In this document: positions 63,829-64,000 of the stretch, one piece after another | Numbering within the stretch: the stretch's first letter is position 1 | Layout of the letters: the number at the start of each line of letters is the position of its first letter | Assembly (NCBI RefSeq): GCF_029937755.1 | Contig: NZ_JAPYPG010000002.1 | Location: 163,648-227,647, forward strand | Reading direction: 5' to 3' | From: Henriciella sp. | GTDB lineage: Bacteria; Pseudomonadota; Alphaproteobacteria; Caulobacterales; Hyphomonadaceae | DNA: 64,000 bases | Notes under the pieces: generated by a model | The model's input: only the letters and a program-made list of their open reading frames with translations | Databases searched by the model: none | What the model was told of the DNA's origin: nothing | Program-made: the position numbers and the translations under genes

Positions 63829-64000
63829 CTAGTTGAACCGCTTCTTGATGCCGACCGTCGCATTCAGCGGTTCGCCCGGGAAATACCGGTTCGCGCCGAA
63901 GGCAAGATCGGCGCGGTCGGCATAGTTCAGGTCGAACAGGTTCCGCACGATGACAAAGGCTTCGAGATCGTCGGTAAACGCATAGGACGCCCGCGCCTGA
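63829..64000 (-). CDS. TonB-dependent receptor, C-terminal fragment (5' end outside window)
   Basis: 57 codons are visible. They read ...ASYAFTDDLEAFVIVRN, then LFDLNYADRADLAFGANRYF, and close with PLNATVGIKKRFN before a TAG stop. The NLFDLNY box and the last amphipathic strand with terminal Phe-Asn are characteristic of TonB-dependent outer-membrane receptors. The rest of the gene lies beyond base 64000. The ligand cannot be told from the fragment. Confidence 0.75.
   Translation of the reverse strand, partial: QARASYAFTDDLEAFVIVRNLFDLNYADRADLAFGANRYFPGEPLNATVGIKKRFN

Overview
The window is a contiguous piece of a GC-rich, gene-dense alphaproteobacterial chromosome. The plant-type glutamate-cysteine ligase, the gene order ctaC-ctaD-ctaB-coxF-like-ctaG-ctaE-DUF983-surf1, the DUF4170 module and the Kdo/lipid A cluster all fit Alphaproteobacteria; a marine Hyphomonadaceae-like organism is my best guess (inference only, no 16S in the window). 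No insertion sequence, phage, integrase or CRISPR array was seen. Nearly everything is housekeeping, and the few odd genes sit singly between housekeeping genes.

Layout. 1-6 kb: a sugar oxidoreductase and an aminotransferase upstream of a partial nadE (minus strand), then a CurA-type reductase, a DUF429-like protein and an HU protein. 6-14.7 kb: MATE exporter, class II DAHP synthase, a TIR-ParA fusion protein, then glmU-rpiA-gor facing away from gph. 15-15.6 kb: an AT-richer non-coding stretch that ends in tRNA-Val(CAC) with a recognisable promoter. 15.8-19.8 kb: a tightly coupled envelope operon (DUF374 acyltransferase, waaA, lpxK, lpxL-type acyltransferase). 19.8-26.4 kb: small membrane protein, rluB-type pseudouridine synthase, CYP108-like P450, OmpA lipoprotein, periplasmic ClpP-like protein, MaoC-like and APH-like pair. 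26.5-34.3 kb: DUF2383 protein, purD, xseA, nfeD/stomatin pair, peroxiredoxin, yqgE, PAS-like/EAL phosphodiesterase. 34.3-42.3 kb: the aa3 cytochrome oxidase locus with its heme and copper assembly factors, ending in thrC. 42.4-53.2 kb: TPR protein, tldD, rhodanese, POT transporter, gshA, rsmE, aldehyde dehydrogenase, ubiA, fatty acid desaturase, DsbA-family protein. 53.3-59.5 kb: hypothetical protein, ABC exporter, a CysQ-DUF4170 fusion, pmbA and a PLP decarboxylase, all on the minus strand. 59.6-64 kb: DUF2855 protein, trmFO, a sugar-epimerase-like SDR, a GST and the C-terminus of a TonB-dependent receptor.

Functional threads. Glutathione metabolism is covered by gshA, gor, the GST and the DsbA-like protein. 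Lipid A/Kdo assembly is covered by waaA, lpxK and lpxL-type genes plus GlmU for UDP-GlcNAc. Respiration is covered by the cta cluster and ubiA. The TldD/PmbA protease halves are both present but about 13 kb apart.

The most unusual gene is the 436-residue fusion of an N-terminal TIR-like domain to a ParA/MinD-type ATPase at 9157-10467. It has no ParB or defence partner beside it, and the usual TIR catalytic glutamate appears to be glutamine. A 38-bp dispersed repeat (35/38 identical) occurs in two convergent-gene gaps 23 kb apart.
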